From positions 25,307 to 89,306 of the forward strand of contig NZ_SNYO01000016.1 of NCBI RefSeq assembly GCF_004363095.1: a stretch of 64,000 bases of DNA. Direction: 5' to 3'. Of the stretch, positions 33,689 to 40,916 are shown piece after piece. Source of the stretch: Actinomycetospora succinea. GTDB lineage: Bacteria > Actinomycetota > Actinomycetes > Mycobacteriales > Pseudonocardiaceae. The notes under the pieces were generated by a model that saw only the letters and a list, made by a program, of their open reading frames with translations, was not told where the DNA came from and did no database searches. The translations under genes were made by a program, and so were the position numbers. Positions within the stretch are counted from its first letter, which is position 1; each line of letters starts with the position of its first letter.

Positions 33689-34054
33689 TCAGGCCGAGGC
33701 GGGGCGCCGCGGGGCGGGCGGCAGCTCCTCGGCACCGGCGGAGCGGCGTCGGGCCCGGGCGGCGACGTCGTCGGCGACGGCGCCGGCTGCGGTCCCGGGA
33801 CGGCGGACGCGGGCGAGCGCGGCGACCGCGCTCTCGGCGAGCCCGGTGAGGGCCGCGGCGCGCACGGTGCTATACCCGCGGGCGAGCAGTGCGGCGGCGA
33901 GCTCGCGCGCGGCGACGGTGTCGCGACGGGCCCGGCGGGCGAGCTGTCGCAGGTCCGCCGGTGCCGGGTCGGCGGGGCGGGGAGCGGGCAGGGTGTCGGG
34001 GGCGCCGGCGGGCGGGGCCAGGGGAGAAGTGCTGGGTTCGCGGAGCACGGTCAC
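33689..34054 (-). CDS. Hypothetical protein with possible helix-turn-helix
   Basis: This ORF of 121 residues begins at GTG 34054; GTG 34048 is better spaced from GAAAGG and would give 119. The middle reads RRDTVAARELAAALLARGYS then TVRAAALTGLAESAVAALAR, which looks like a helix-turn-helix in which an ALLARGYS helix precedes a recognition helix. Both ends are Pro/Ala-rich. I recognise no named family. It lies between recQ and malQ on the same strand, with gaps of 56 and 42 bases. Confidence 0.55.
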   Translation of the reverse strand: MTVLREPSTSPLAPPAGAPDTLPAPRPADPAPADLRQLARRARRDTVAARELAAALLARGYSTVRAAALTGLAESAVAALARVRRPGTAAGAVADDVAARARRRSAGAEELPPAPRRPASA

Positions 34055-34110
34055 CTTTCGTGGGAGTCACCACGGGGATCGGCCCGGACGGGCGCCGCGA
34101 AACGTGACGA

Positions 34111-35793
34111 TCACGCCGGCGCGAGCAGCTGCTTCTCCCGGACCACCGGCAGCGACAAGGTGCGGTACCCGCCCTCGTCGAACAGGACCACCACCGACTC
34201 CTCGGCGACGGTCGTGACGGTGCCCTGACCCCACTCGCCGTGCCGGACCGCCTCGCCGGGGACGGGGTCGCCGTTCTCGGCACCCGCCCGGTTCCCGGGG
34301 TCGCCCGGGTGCCCCGCGTCGCAGTGGTCGCAGAAGCCGCACGGCTCGTCGCGCGACTCCCCGAGCGCCTCCAGCAGCGTCCGGCGACGGCAGCCGGTGG
34401 CCTCCGCGTAGCGGCGCACCAGCTCGACCTTGCTCTGCTCGCGCTCGCGACGGCGGGCGACGAGGGCGGCGGCGTGCTCGGCGAGCTCGGAGAAGTCGTC
34501 GCAGTCGACGACGTCGCCGGGCGCCAGGAGCCGGCCCGGCAGCCGGCGGACCGCGCCGAGGGCCACCAGCCCCGGGATCGCCCGCGACAGCCCGGCCTTC
34601 GACACCCCGGCCGGACCGGCGAGCTCGTCCTGCGCGACGCCGTCGGGGTGCCGGCACACCGCGGCCAGCACCGTCGTGAGCGCGCCCTTGCCCGGGTCGC
34701 GGCCGGAGGCGAACAGCTTCGGGCGCACGAGGTCCTGCGGCCGGTGGAACAGCACCGCCTGCGCGGGCCGCCCGTCACGCCCCGCCCGGCCGATCTCCTG
34801 GTGGTAGGCGTCGATCGAGGTCGGGGTGTCGCCGTGCACCACCCACCGCACGTCGGGCTTGTCGATGCCCATGCCGAACGCGCTGGTCGCGACGACCACC
34901 CGGATCTCGCCGTCCATGAACGCGTCCTGCACGCGGCCCCGGTCGCGCGCCGTCATGCCGCCGTCGTAGGCCTCGGCGGCCACCCCGGCCTCGCGCAGGC
35001 GGTCGCAGACCAGCGTCGTGTGCCGCCGCGTGGTGACGTAGACGATGCCCGCGCCCTCGAGCCCGACGACCTCCCCGGTCACCCGCTCCCACTTCGCCTC
35101 CTCCTCGTGCACGAGGTGGGCGGTGAGGTGGATGTGCGGGCGGTCCGGGTCGCGCACCACCACGCACGCGTCCGGCACCCCGAGCAGCTCGAGGATCTCC
35201 CCGCGGGCCGGGATCGACGCGGTGGCCGTGAGCGCCAGCACGCGCGGGCGACCCAGCCGCCTGCGCGCGAGGGCGAGGCCCAGGTAGTCGGGGCGGAAGT
35301 CCGGGCCCCAGTCGCAGACGCAGTGCGCCTCGTCCACCGCAAGCAGCGTCGGCGCCCCGGCGGCGAGGGCGTCGAGGACGTCCTCGCGCGCGAGCTGCTC
35401 CGGCGAGGTCACCAGGACCTCGATCGCGCCGTCCCGGAAGCGCGCGAGGACGTCGTCGCGTGCGGCGACCGTGGAGTTCAGCACCTCGGCCCGCACGCCG
35501 GCGTCGACGAGGTGCGCGACCTGGTCGCGGTGCAGCGACAGCGTCGGCGACACGACCACGGTCGGGCCGCCCAGGACGAGGCCGGTGACGGCATAGACCG
35601 CGGTCTTGCCGGCGGCCGGGGGCAGGACCGCGAGGCAGTCGTCGACGAGCGCGCCGAGGACGGCCTCGCGCTGGCCGTCGCCGAGCGCGGCGCCGTCGCC
35701 GAGGACGCGGGCGACGGCCGCGTCGACGGCCTCCAGGGTGGGTTCGTCGACGGGGCCGCAGGGGCCGAGCAGATCCGCAGAGGCGTCGGGCAC
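34111..35793 (-). CDS. recQ: RecQ-family ATP-dependent DNA helicase
   Basis: This 560-residue superfamily 2 helicase has an atypical Walker A, LPPAAGKTAVY (the family usually has PTGSGKS). Motif II is AVDEAHCVCDWGPDFRPDY with the RecQ aromatic-rich loop, then ALTATAS (III) and FGMGIDKPDVRWVVH followed by EIGRAGRDGRP (V and VI). A zinc-binding CRRRTLLEAL..CGFCDHC cluster follows a winged helix. The last 50 residues (VRHGEWGQGTVTTV, VVVLFDEGGYRTLSLPVV) form a small beta-rich tail like those after UvrD/PcrA helicases. It unwinds DNA 3'-5' in repair. It is divergent from topoisomerase IB. Confidence 0.92.
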   Translation of the reverse strand: MPDASADLLGPCGPVDEPTLEAVDAAVARVLGDGAALGDGQREAVLGALVDDCLAVLPPAAGKTAVYAVTGLVLGGPTVVVSPTLSLHRDQVAHLVDAGVRAEVLNSTVAARDDVLARFRDGAIEVLVTSPEQLAREDVLDALAAGAPTLLAVDEAHCVCDWGPDFRPDYLGLALARRRLGRPRVLALTATASIPARGEILELLGVPDACVVVRDPDRPHIHLTAHLVHEEEAKWERVTGEVVGLEGAGIVYVTTRRHTTLVCDRLREAGVAAEAYDGGMTARDRGRVQDAFMDGEIRVVVATSAFGMGIDKPDVRWVVHGDTPTSIDAYHQEIGRAGRDGRPAQAVLFHRPQDLVRPKLFASGRDPGKGALTTVLAAVCRHPDGVAQDELAGPAGVSKAGLSRAIPGLVALGAVRRLPGRLLAPGDVVDCDDFSELAEHAAALVARRREREQSKVELVRRYAEATGCRRRTLLEALGESRDEPCGFCDHCDAGHPGDPGNRAGAENGDPVPGEAVRHGEWGQGTVTTVAEESVVVLFDEGGYRTLSLPVVREKQLLAPA

Positions 35794-35809
35794 CGGCCGG
35801 TGGTAGCCG

Positions 35810-35835
35810 GAACTCCTGCACCAGAAACGGAGTTC
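35810..35835. promoter_or_regulatory. Inverted repeat between recQ and topoisomerase IB
   Basis: GAACTCC (35810-35816) and GGAGTTC (35829-35835) are perfect inverted arms around 12 bases in the 73-bp divergent intergenic region. The spacing of about two helical turns suits a dimeric repressor. A GGGTAC sequence follows at about 35857, with GTTC 16 bases upstream, a weak SigF-like promoter. No regulator is known. Confidence 0.35.
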
Positions 35836-35866
35836 GCAGGGACGGGGCCGGGGGTACGCCCGGCCG

Positions 35867-36949
35867 GTGGAACTGGTGCACGTGGAGCCCTACGGACCCG
35901 GGATCGGCCGTCGCCGGCGCGGCAAGGGATGGAGCTACTTCGACCGCGAGAGCGGCGTGACCGTCGACGACCCGACGCACATCGACCGCATCCGCAAGAT
36001 CGTCGTCCCGCCCGCGTGGGAGGACGTCTGGATCTGCGCGGACCCGGCCGGGCACATCCAGGCCGTCGGCACCGACGCCGCCGGCCGCCGGCAGTACCGC
36101 TACCACGAGGCGTGGACCCGCCAGCGCGACCAGGAGAAGTTCCAGCGGGTCACGCGCCTCGGGCACGTCATCGGCGACGCCCGTCTCGAGATCGCGGACC
36201 GGCTCGGCCGCGGCCGGGGCCTCGGGCGCGACCGTGTGCTCGCGGGCGCGGTCTGGATGCTCGACCTCGGGGTGTTCCGCGTCGGCGGCGAGGAGTACGC
36301 CAGCGACGACTCGCCGGGCGACGCCTCCTTCGGCCTCGCCACGCTGCGCCGCGAGCACGCGATCGCCCGCCGCGACGGCGGCGTCGAGTTCCGCTACACC
36401 GCGAAGTCCGGCGTCCCGCGCCGCGTCACGCTCCACGACGAGCACGTCCACGGCCTCGTCACCTCGCTCAAGCGCCGCCGCGGCGGGGGCGAGGACCTGC
36501 TGGCCTTCCGCCGCGGCGGACGCGGCGGCGACCGCGGGCCGTGGCACGACGTCACCGCCCAGGACGTCAACGACGCCGTGCGCCAGTTCATCGGCGACGA
36601 GTTCACCGCCAAGGACCTGCGCACCTGGAACGCCGGCGTGCAGGCCGCGGTCGCCCTGGCCGGCGAGTGCGACGACACCGGCGCGCCGCCGCGCGCGCAG
36701 CGCAAGCAGCGCAGCGCCGTGACCCGCACCATGAAGGCCGTCTCGGAGCAGCTCGGCAACACCCCGGCGGTGTGCAAGCGCTCCTACGTCGACCCGGTGC
36801 TCGTCACCCACTTCGAGAACGGCCGCACGATCGCCGACGCCGTGCGCGCGGGCGCCGGCGTCGACGACCGGGCGATGCGCCAGCACATCGAGCGTGCCGT
36901 GCTGGCCCTGCTGGACCAGCGGGACGTCGTCGTCCTGGAGGCCGCGTAA
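35867..36949 (+). CDS. DNA topoisomerase IB (poxvirus-like)
   Basis: This 360-residue type IB topoisomerase starts at GTG 35867. The N-terminal domain has GKGWSYFDRESGVTVDDPTH, PPAWEDVWICADPAGHIQAV and RQYRYHEAW. The catalytic domain has FGLATLRREH, DEFTAKDLRTWNAGVQAAVA and VCKRSYVDPVLVTHFENG, with nucleophile Tyr307. Catalytic basic residues include the R of TLRRE and K/R of KDLRTW. It relaxes supercoils by 3'-phosphotyrosine chemistry, without ATP. Bacterial members are of unclear physiological role; the divergent recQ suggests a DNA-repair context. Confidence 0.93.
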   Translation: MELVHVEPYGPGIGRRRRGKGWSYFDRESGVTVDDPTHIDRIRKIVVPPAWEDVWICADPAGHIQAVGTDAAGRRQYRYHEAWTRQRDQEKFQRVTRLGHVIGDARLEIADRLGRGRGLGRDRVLAGAVWMLDLGVFRVGGEEYASDDSPGDASFGLATLRREHAIARRDGGVEFRYTAKSGVPRRVTLHDEHVHGLVTSLKRRRGGGEDLLAFRRGGRGGDRGPWHDVTAQDVNDAVRQFIGDEFTAKDLRTWNAGVQAAVALAGECDDTGAPPRAQRKQRSAVTRTMKAVSEQLGNTPAVCKRSYVDPVLVTHFENGRTIADAVRAGAGVDDRAMRQHIERAVLALLDQRDVVVLEAA

Positions 36950-36959
36950 GAGGGCAGGC

Positions 36960-37751
36960 CTAGACCGTCGCCATCTCCGCCCACACGGTCTTGCCGTCGC
37001 GGTGGGTCTCGACGCCCCAGGCCGTGGCCACCGCGGCGACCATCGCGAGACCCCGGCCGCGCGGCGAGGTCGGCGCCGGCAGGTGGGCCTCGGGCAGGGG
37101 GGCGAGGTCGAAGTCCCGGACCGTCAGGCGCAGCAGGTGCGCGCGGCGCTCGACCTCGACCACCGACGCGCTCTCCGCGTGCTCGACGGCGTTGGTGACG
37201 AGCTCGGTGACGACGATCTCGGCGGCCTCGCGGGCCTCCTCGTCCACCGCCCAGCTCCCGCACACCCGACGGACGTGCTGGCGGGCGTCACCGGGGGCGC
37301 GCGCGTCGACGTCGAAGTGCCACCAACCGCGGACCAGGTCGGGACGGTCGTCGACGTGGGCCAGCGCGGTCGCCACGTCGGGGTGCACCGGGACGCGCTC
37401 GGCGACCCGGGAGCTGACGAGCAGCGCGGCGGTCGTCAGGTCGGGCGCGGCGACGGCGAGGCGGACGTCGGGCCACTCGCCGGCGCGGGCGACGGCCTCG
37501 GTGAACGCGTGCACGGCACCGGAGTGGGCGAGCTCGATCCCCGAGATGTCGGCGACGACGGCGCGGTGGCGGTGCAGCAGTGCGCTGAGGCGTTCGACGA
37601 GGGCGTGGGCGGTCGTCTCGGACAGCGGACCCGACAGCGTCACGACCACCGGGGGGCCGAGGCTGCGCTCAGGGGGTTCCGGGTCCTGCGCCCACGTGCC
37701 GGTCACGCCGTCCCCCGCTTTCTGGAGGGGCAGCTCGATCCTTGTGTCCAC
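36960..37751 (-). CDS. STAS-like domain fused to HATPase_c anti-sigma domain
   Basis: This 263-residue protein starts at ATG 37751. Residues 30-115 form a STAS-like domain (VVVTLSGPLSETTAHALVER, VVADISGIELAHSGAVHAFT). Residues 140-263 form a GHKL ATPase with N-box EIVVTELVTNAVEHAESA, LTVRDFD (G1-like) and SPRGRGLAMVAAVATAWGVE (lid). It joins both partner-switch functions in one chain, so it probably acts as a regulator or kinase of STAS proteins in the SigF network. The N-box is complete, unlike in the two RsbW-like proteins. Confidence 0.8.
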   Translation of the reverse strand: MDTRIELPLQKAGDGVTGTWAQDPEPPERSLGPPVVVTLSGPLSETTAHALVERLSALLHRHRAVVADISGIELAHSGAVHAFTEAVARAGEWPDVRLAVAAPDLTTAALLVSSRVAERVPVHPDVATALAHVDDRPDLVRGWWHFDVDARAPGDARQHVRRVCGSWAVDEEAREAAEIVVTELVTNAVEHAESASVVEVERRAHLLRLTVRDFDLAPLPEAHLPAPTSPRGRGLAMVAAVATAWGVETHRDGKTVWAEMATV

Positions 37752-37858
37752 GACTCACCTCGGGGCCCTGGTACCCCCGCCCCCGGGCACCCATGCGCAC
37801 ATCCGAGGGCGTGTCGCCGGGCGCGCCGAGCGGTCGCCGGGACGCCATGATGGGCGGC

Positions 37859-38338
37859 ATGAGCGAGCAGGACGAACGGCCCTCGTCCGCACTGGCCGCC
37901 GCGGCGGCGTCGGGCGCCGGGGAGGGCGCGGGCACCGGCGACCTGGTCGCGTCGCCGGGCGCGGTCATGCGGGTGGCCGGGATGGTCGGCAAGCTCGTGG
38001 AGGAGGTCCGGGCGGCGCCGCTGGACGAGGCCGGGCGCGCACGGCTCGCGGACATCCACGAGCGGTCGATCCACGAGCTCGAGCAGGGGCTCGCGCCGGA
38101 GCTGCGTGACGAGCTGCGCCGGATCACGCTGCCGTTCTCGTCCGACGCCACGCCCTCGCAGGCCGAGCTGCGGATCGCGCAGGCGCAGCTGCTGGGGTGG
38201 CTCGAGGGGCTGTTCCACGGCATCCAGAGCGCCGTGCTCGCGCAGCAGATGGCGGCGCGGGGCCAGCTCGAACAGATGCGTCAGGGGCGGGGCCGTCCCG
38301 CGCCGGGCGGGGACACCAGCGGCGGGCAGTACCTCTAG
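37859..38338 (+). CDS. bpa: Bacterial proteasome activator Bpa
   Basis: This 159-residue protein (ATG 37859; in-frame ATGs at 37847 and 37850 are possible) matches Bpa/PafE. The helical core is HERSIHELEQGLAPELRDEL, SQAELRIAQAQLLGWLEGLF and GIQSAVLAQQMAARGQLEQM, and the C terminus is GGQYL, the tail that docks into the 20S proteasome alpha-ring. Bpa forms a dodecameric ring that opens the proteasome gate without ATP. A Gly/Ala-rich N-terminal tail is present. The last 4 bases overlap the convergent whiB3 gene. Confidence 0.93.
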   Translation: MSEQDERPSSALAAAAASGAGEGAGTGDLVASPGAVMRVAGMVGKLVEEVRAAPLDEAGRARLADIHERSIHELEQGLAPELRDELRRITLPFSSDATPSQAELRIAQAQLLGWLEGLFHGIQSAVLAQQMAARGQLEQMRQGRGRPAPGGDTSGGQYL

Positions 38339-38646
38339 CGGGCCTCGTAGACGACGGTGCCGGTTTCGCGGCCCGAGGTGCGCAGCGCGGAGCGGCGCTC
38401 GTCCTCGGTCAGCCCGCCCCAGACGCCGTAGGGCTCGCGGGTGGCGAGCGCGTGGCGGCGGCAGGGCTCGATCACCGGGCACGCGGCGCACACCTTCTTG
38501 GCCTCGGCCGCGCGGTGCTCACGCCGCGGGCCGCGCTCGCCGTCCGGGTGGAAGAAGAAGCTCGAGTCCATCCCGCGGCACGACCCGTGGAGCTGCCAGT
38601 CCCACTCGTCGATGATGGGGCCGGGCAGGAGTCGGATGTCGGCCAT
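38335..38646 (-). CDS. whiB3: WhiB3/WhiD-type iron-sulfur transcription regulator
   Basis: This 103-residue protein starts at ATG 38646 behind GGGAGGA. LPGPIIDEWDWQLHGSCRGM, then DSSFFFHPDGERGPR, closely resembles the WhiB3/WhiD group. The four cluster cysteines are in GSCRG and KKVCAACPVIEPC, followed by the turn YGVWGGLTEDERR and a short basic tail. These proteins bind [4Fe-4S] and the principal sigma factor to respond to redox state and to control lipid metabolism or sporulation. A possible SigF-type promoter lies upstream. Confidence 0.93.
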   Translation of the reverse strand: MADIRLLPGPIIDEWDWQLHGSCRGMDSSFFFHPDGERGPRREHRAAEAKKVCAACPVIEPCRRHALATREPYGVWGGLTEDERRSALRTSGRETGTVVYEAR

Positions 38647-38957
38647 GGCGGTCCTCCCAGTCGGTGCATCCGGCCGGGGGAGTTGCTTTCCCCGGAATCG
38701 GAGTGGCGTCGGCGGTATCCCCTCCCTCTCGGGACGGCAAACACCCCTGAACGGCCCAGTGGGACCCTCGTTCGTGGCGTCATCGGCCCTGTTGAGCCCC
38801 GGTTCCGCCACGATCACGGGCCGTCCCGGCCGTGAACGCGTGCCCACGGGGGGTGACGAGTAGGCTCGGCGACACGGCAAGTACGTTGCCGGGGGATCGA
38901 TGAGGCTGCCTGGACACACCGGGCACGCCCGACCTGACCGGAGGGGGACCAGACGCC
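38647..38957. other. 311-bp divergent intergenic region between whiB3 and rsbV
   Basis: No convincing gene is seen here. It holds the putative whiB3 promoter (38716-38743) and a 14-bp string CCGCCACGATCACG at 38805-38818, identical to the end of the 142-bp repeats flanking the P450. A small inverted repeat GGCAA-5-TTGCC lies at 38876-38890, and a TAGGCT box at about 38861 could serve rsbV. GGAGGGGG precedes the rsbV start. Confidence 0.6.
38716..38743 (-). promoter_or_regulatory. Candidate SigF-type promoter of whiB3
   Basis: Read on the minus strand, TGTTTG (38743-38738) precedes GGGATA (38721-38716) by about 17 bases. The -35 GTTT and the -10 GGGATA resemble the GGTTT-N-GGGTA SigF consensus with one mismatch. 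It lies 70 bases before the whiB3 start. Weaker than the promoter at 20952-20977. Confidence 0.35.
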
Positions 38958-39323
38958 GTGGCCACCGATGACGACCTCGCTGCAGAGGACCCACTCGGCG
39001 TCGATGTTCAGCGGTCGAACGGCGCGTCGGTGATCCGGCTGGCCGGCGAGATCGACATGCTGACGACGCCGGCGCTGCGCGCCAAGGTGAACGAAGAGCT
39101 CCAGGGCAAGCCCACGGTGCTCGTGCTCGACATGCTCTCGGTCGAGTTCCTCGGCTCGAGCGGCCTCGCACTGCTCGTCGAGGCGCTCGACGAGTCCCGC
39201 AACCGCGACGTGGCCCTGCGCCTCGTCGCCAACTCGCGGCCGGTGAGCCGGCCGCTGCAGGCCACGGGCCTGACCGACCTGTTCGCGCTCTACCCGTCGG
39301 TCGAGGCCGCCCTGGCCGGATGA
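38958..39323 (+). CDS. rsbV: STAS anti-anti-sigma factor (RsbV-like)
   Basis: This 121-residue protein starts at GTG 38958 after GGAGGGGG. It has SVIRLAGEIDMLTTPALRAK, VLVLDMLSVEFLGSSGLALL with the phosphorylatable Ser in FLGSSGL, and LQATGLTDLFALYPSVEAAL. It is the first gene of an rsbV-rsbW-sigF order, 93 bases before rsbW. Unphosphorylated, it should sequester RsbW and free the sigma factor. Confidence 0.9.
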   Translation: MATDDDLAAEDPLGVDVQRSNGASVIRLAGEIDMLTTPALRAKVNEELQGKPTVLVLDMLSVEFLGSSGLALLVEALDESRNRDVALRLVANSRPVSRPLQATGLTDLFALYPSVEAALAG

Positions 39324-39362
39324 CCGGCGTGGGGCCCTGCCGTCCGCGTCGCCTGCGCCGTT

Positions 39363-39381
39363 ACGGTGGCTCCGCCACCGT
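39363..39381. terminator. Hairpin between rsbV and rsbW
   Basis: ACGGTGGC and GCCACCGT pair perfectly across TCC, giving an 8-bp stem with a 3-base loop 40 bases after the rsbV stop. There is no U-run. It could attenuate read-through to rsbW-sigF and so set the ratio of antagonist to sigma factor. Confidence 0.4.
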
Positions 39382-39416
39382 CCTCCTCACCTGCCGCGAA
39401 ACGGAGATCAGCAGCC

Positions 39417-39872
39417 GTGCAGACGCCGGAACCGCAGCAGCGTGATCGTTCGTCCACCGCCACCGATCCGGGCGCCGGTTCGGGCGGACTGGCCGAGACC
39501 CCGACCCCCGTCGAGGTCCGTGTCCACGCCGATCCCGCGCTGATCCCGTCGGTGCGCGCGGTGGCGGCCGATCTCGCTGCTCGCGCCGACTTCGACCTCG
39601 ACGCCGTGTCCGACCTGCGGATGGCGGTCGACGAGGCCTGCTCGGCCCTGGTGCCGCTCGCCCGCGAGGGCGGCCAGCTGCGCTGCGGCTTCGCGATGGC
39701 CGACGGCCGGATCGACGTGATCTGCCGCGTCCCCGTCACGGGCGACGCCGCGCTGCGCCAGGACACCTTCGGGTGGCGGGTGCTCACGACGCTCACCGAC
39801 GACGCGCAGGTGCTCGACGCCGACCCGGAATGGCTCGGCATCCACCTGCGCAAGCAACGGCTCAACCCGTGA
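39417..39872 (+). CDS. rsbW: RsbW-like anti-sigma factor (second copy)
   Basis: This 151-residue protein starts at GTG 39417, with GGAG ten bases upstream. The core is VEVRVHADPALIPSVRAVAA, then DLAARADFDLDAVSDLRMAV and DEACSALVPLAREG, followed by LRQDTFGWRVLTTLTDDAQV. It is closely similar to the protein at 20343-20903 in the same regions. The N-box Asn is Ser here. It overlaps the sigma gene by 4 bases, as expected for a stoichiometric anti-sigma/sigma pair. Confidence 0.85.
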   Translation: MQTPEPQQRDRSSTATDPGAGSGGLAETPTPVEVRVHADPALIPSVRAVAADLAARADFDLDAVSDLRMAVDEACSALVPLAREGGQLRCGFAMADGRIDVICRVPVTGDAALRQDTFGWRVLTTLTDDAQVLDADPEWLGIHLRKQRLNP

Positions 39873-40762
39873 CCGAGTCGGCGCGCGCGCTGTCGGACGC
39901 CGCCGAGGAGTCGCCGCACGACACGGCGCCGGGACCGTCGTCGCAGGATTCGTCGTCGCCGGAGTCGTCGTCCCGCTCGGGGCGGGGCTCGCGCAACGAG
40001 GACTCCTACGACCACCTCGTCCCGATGCTCACCGAGCACGCCGGGCTCGACACCGACGACCCGCGCCGCGAGGTGCTGCGCGACCGTCTCGTCGAGGGCT
40101 ACCTGCCGCTGGCCCGGCACATCGCGCGCCGCTTCTCCCAGCGCGGCGAGCCGCAGGAGGACCTCGAGCAGGTCGCGACCGTGGGCCTCATCCACGCCGT
40201 CGACCGCTTCTCGCCGGAGCGGGGCTCGGACTTCCTGTCCTACGCGGTGCCGACGATCACCGGCGAGGTCCGGCGCTACTTCCGCGACAAGGCGTGGTCG
40301 ACGCGCGTGCCCCGCCGGCTCAAGGACCTGCGCCTGGCCATCGGGTCGGCGATGCCGCAGCTCTCCCAGGAGCTCAACCGCGCGCCCACCGCCGGTGAGC
40401 TCGCCGAGCACCTCCAGCGCAGCCGCGAGGAGGTGCTCGAGGCCCTCGAGGCCGCCAACGCCTACCGGTCGAGCTCGCTGGACGACATGCTCGTCGACGA
40501 CCCCTCGAGCGGGCGCCTCGCCGACGTCCTCGGCTCCGCGGACGCCGAGCTGGAGCAGGTCGAGCACCGCGAGACCGTGCAGCCGGCCCTGCGCAAGCTC
40601 CCGGAACGCGAGCGCACGATCGTCATGCTCCGCTTCTTCGGCGGCATGACCCAGACCCAGATCGCCGAACGCGTCGGCGTGTCGCAGATGCACGTCTCGC
40701 GCCTGCTGACCCGCACCCTCGCGACCCTCCGCGCCGACCTCTCGGACCCCCCGACCCCGTAG
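39869..40762 (+). CDS. SigF/SigB-family sigma factor (second copy)
   Basis: This 297-residue protein starts at GTG 39869 within a GTGA overlap. After a Ser/Glu-rich tail it has LPLARHIARRFSQRGEPQED, LEQVATVGLIHAVDRFSPER, DFLSYAVPTITGEVRRYFRD and region 4 RTIVMLRFFGGMTQTQIAER then VGVSQMHVSRLLT. By eye it is highly similar to the sigma factor at 19363-20262 across regions 2-4, with different N-terminal tails. The two may recognise overlapping promoters while answering to different anti-sigma inputs. Confidence 0.93.
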   Translation: MTESARALSDAAEESPHDTAPGPSSQDSSSPESSSRSGRGSRNEDSYDHLVPMLTEHAGLDTDDPRREVLRDRLVEGYLPLARHIARRFSQRGEPQEDLEQVATVGLIHAVDRFSPERGSDFLSYAVPTITGEVRRYFRDKAWSTRVPRRLKDLRLAIGSAMPQLSQELNRAPTAGELAEHLQRSREEVLEALEAANAYRSSSLDDMLVDDPSSGRLADVLGSADAELEQVEHRETVQPALRKLPERERTIVMLRFFGGMTQTQIAERVGVSQMHVSRLLTRTLATLRADLSDPPTP

Positions 40763-40774
40763 GGCGCGCCTGTT

Positions 40775-40916
40775 CGAGCGATGCGGCTTTGCTGGCACTC
40801 ATCGCCAGGCTCGCCACATCCTCGCTCGCACGACACGCCGAGTCGGGCGTGGTGCGGCGTGTTTCAGCGTGGCGGCCACGCTGGCGCTCAACGTCAGAAA
40901 AGCCGCCACGATCACG
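40775..40916. repeat. 142-bp structured repeat, left copy (inverted relative to right copy)
   Basis: It runs from CGAGCGATGCGG to CCGCCACGATCACG and matches, in reverse complement, the repeat at 42208-42351 at roughly 75-80% identity by eye. Two 20-base blocks are exact (CCAGGCTCGCCACATCCTCG and the TCAGCGTGGCGGCCACGCTG region). The latter is itself a palindrome, CAGCGTGGC-G-GCCACGCTG. Variable blocks lie between. Its right end overlaps the P450 gene, supplying that gene's TGA at 40912-40914. No coding potential is seen. Confidence 0.85.

Noticed and set aside
34775..36886. 703-codon minus-strand frame across recQ and topoisomerase IB
   Set aside because: The topoisomerase on the plus strand has complete catalytic motifs; the frame is a composition artefact.
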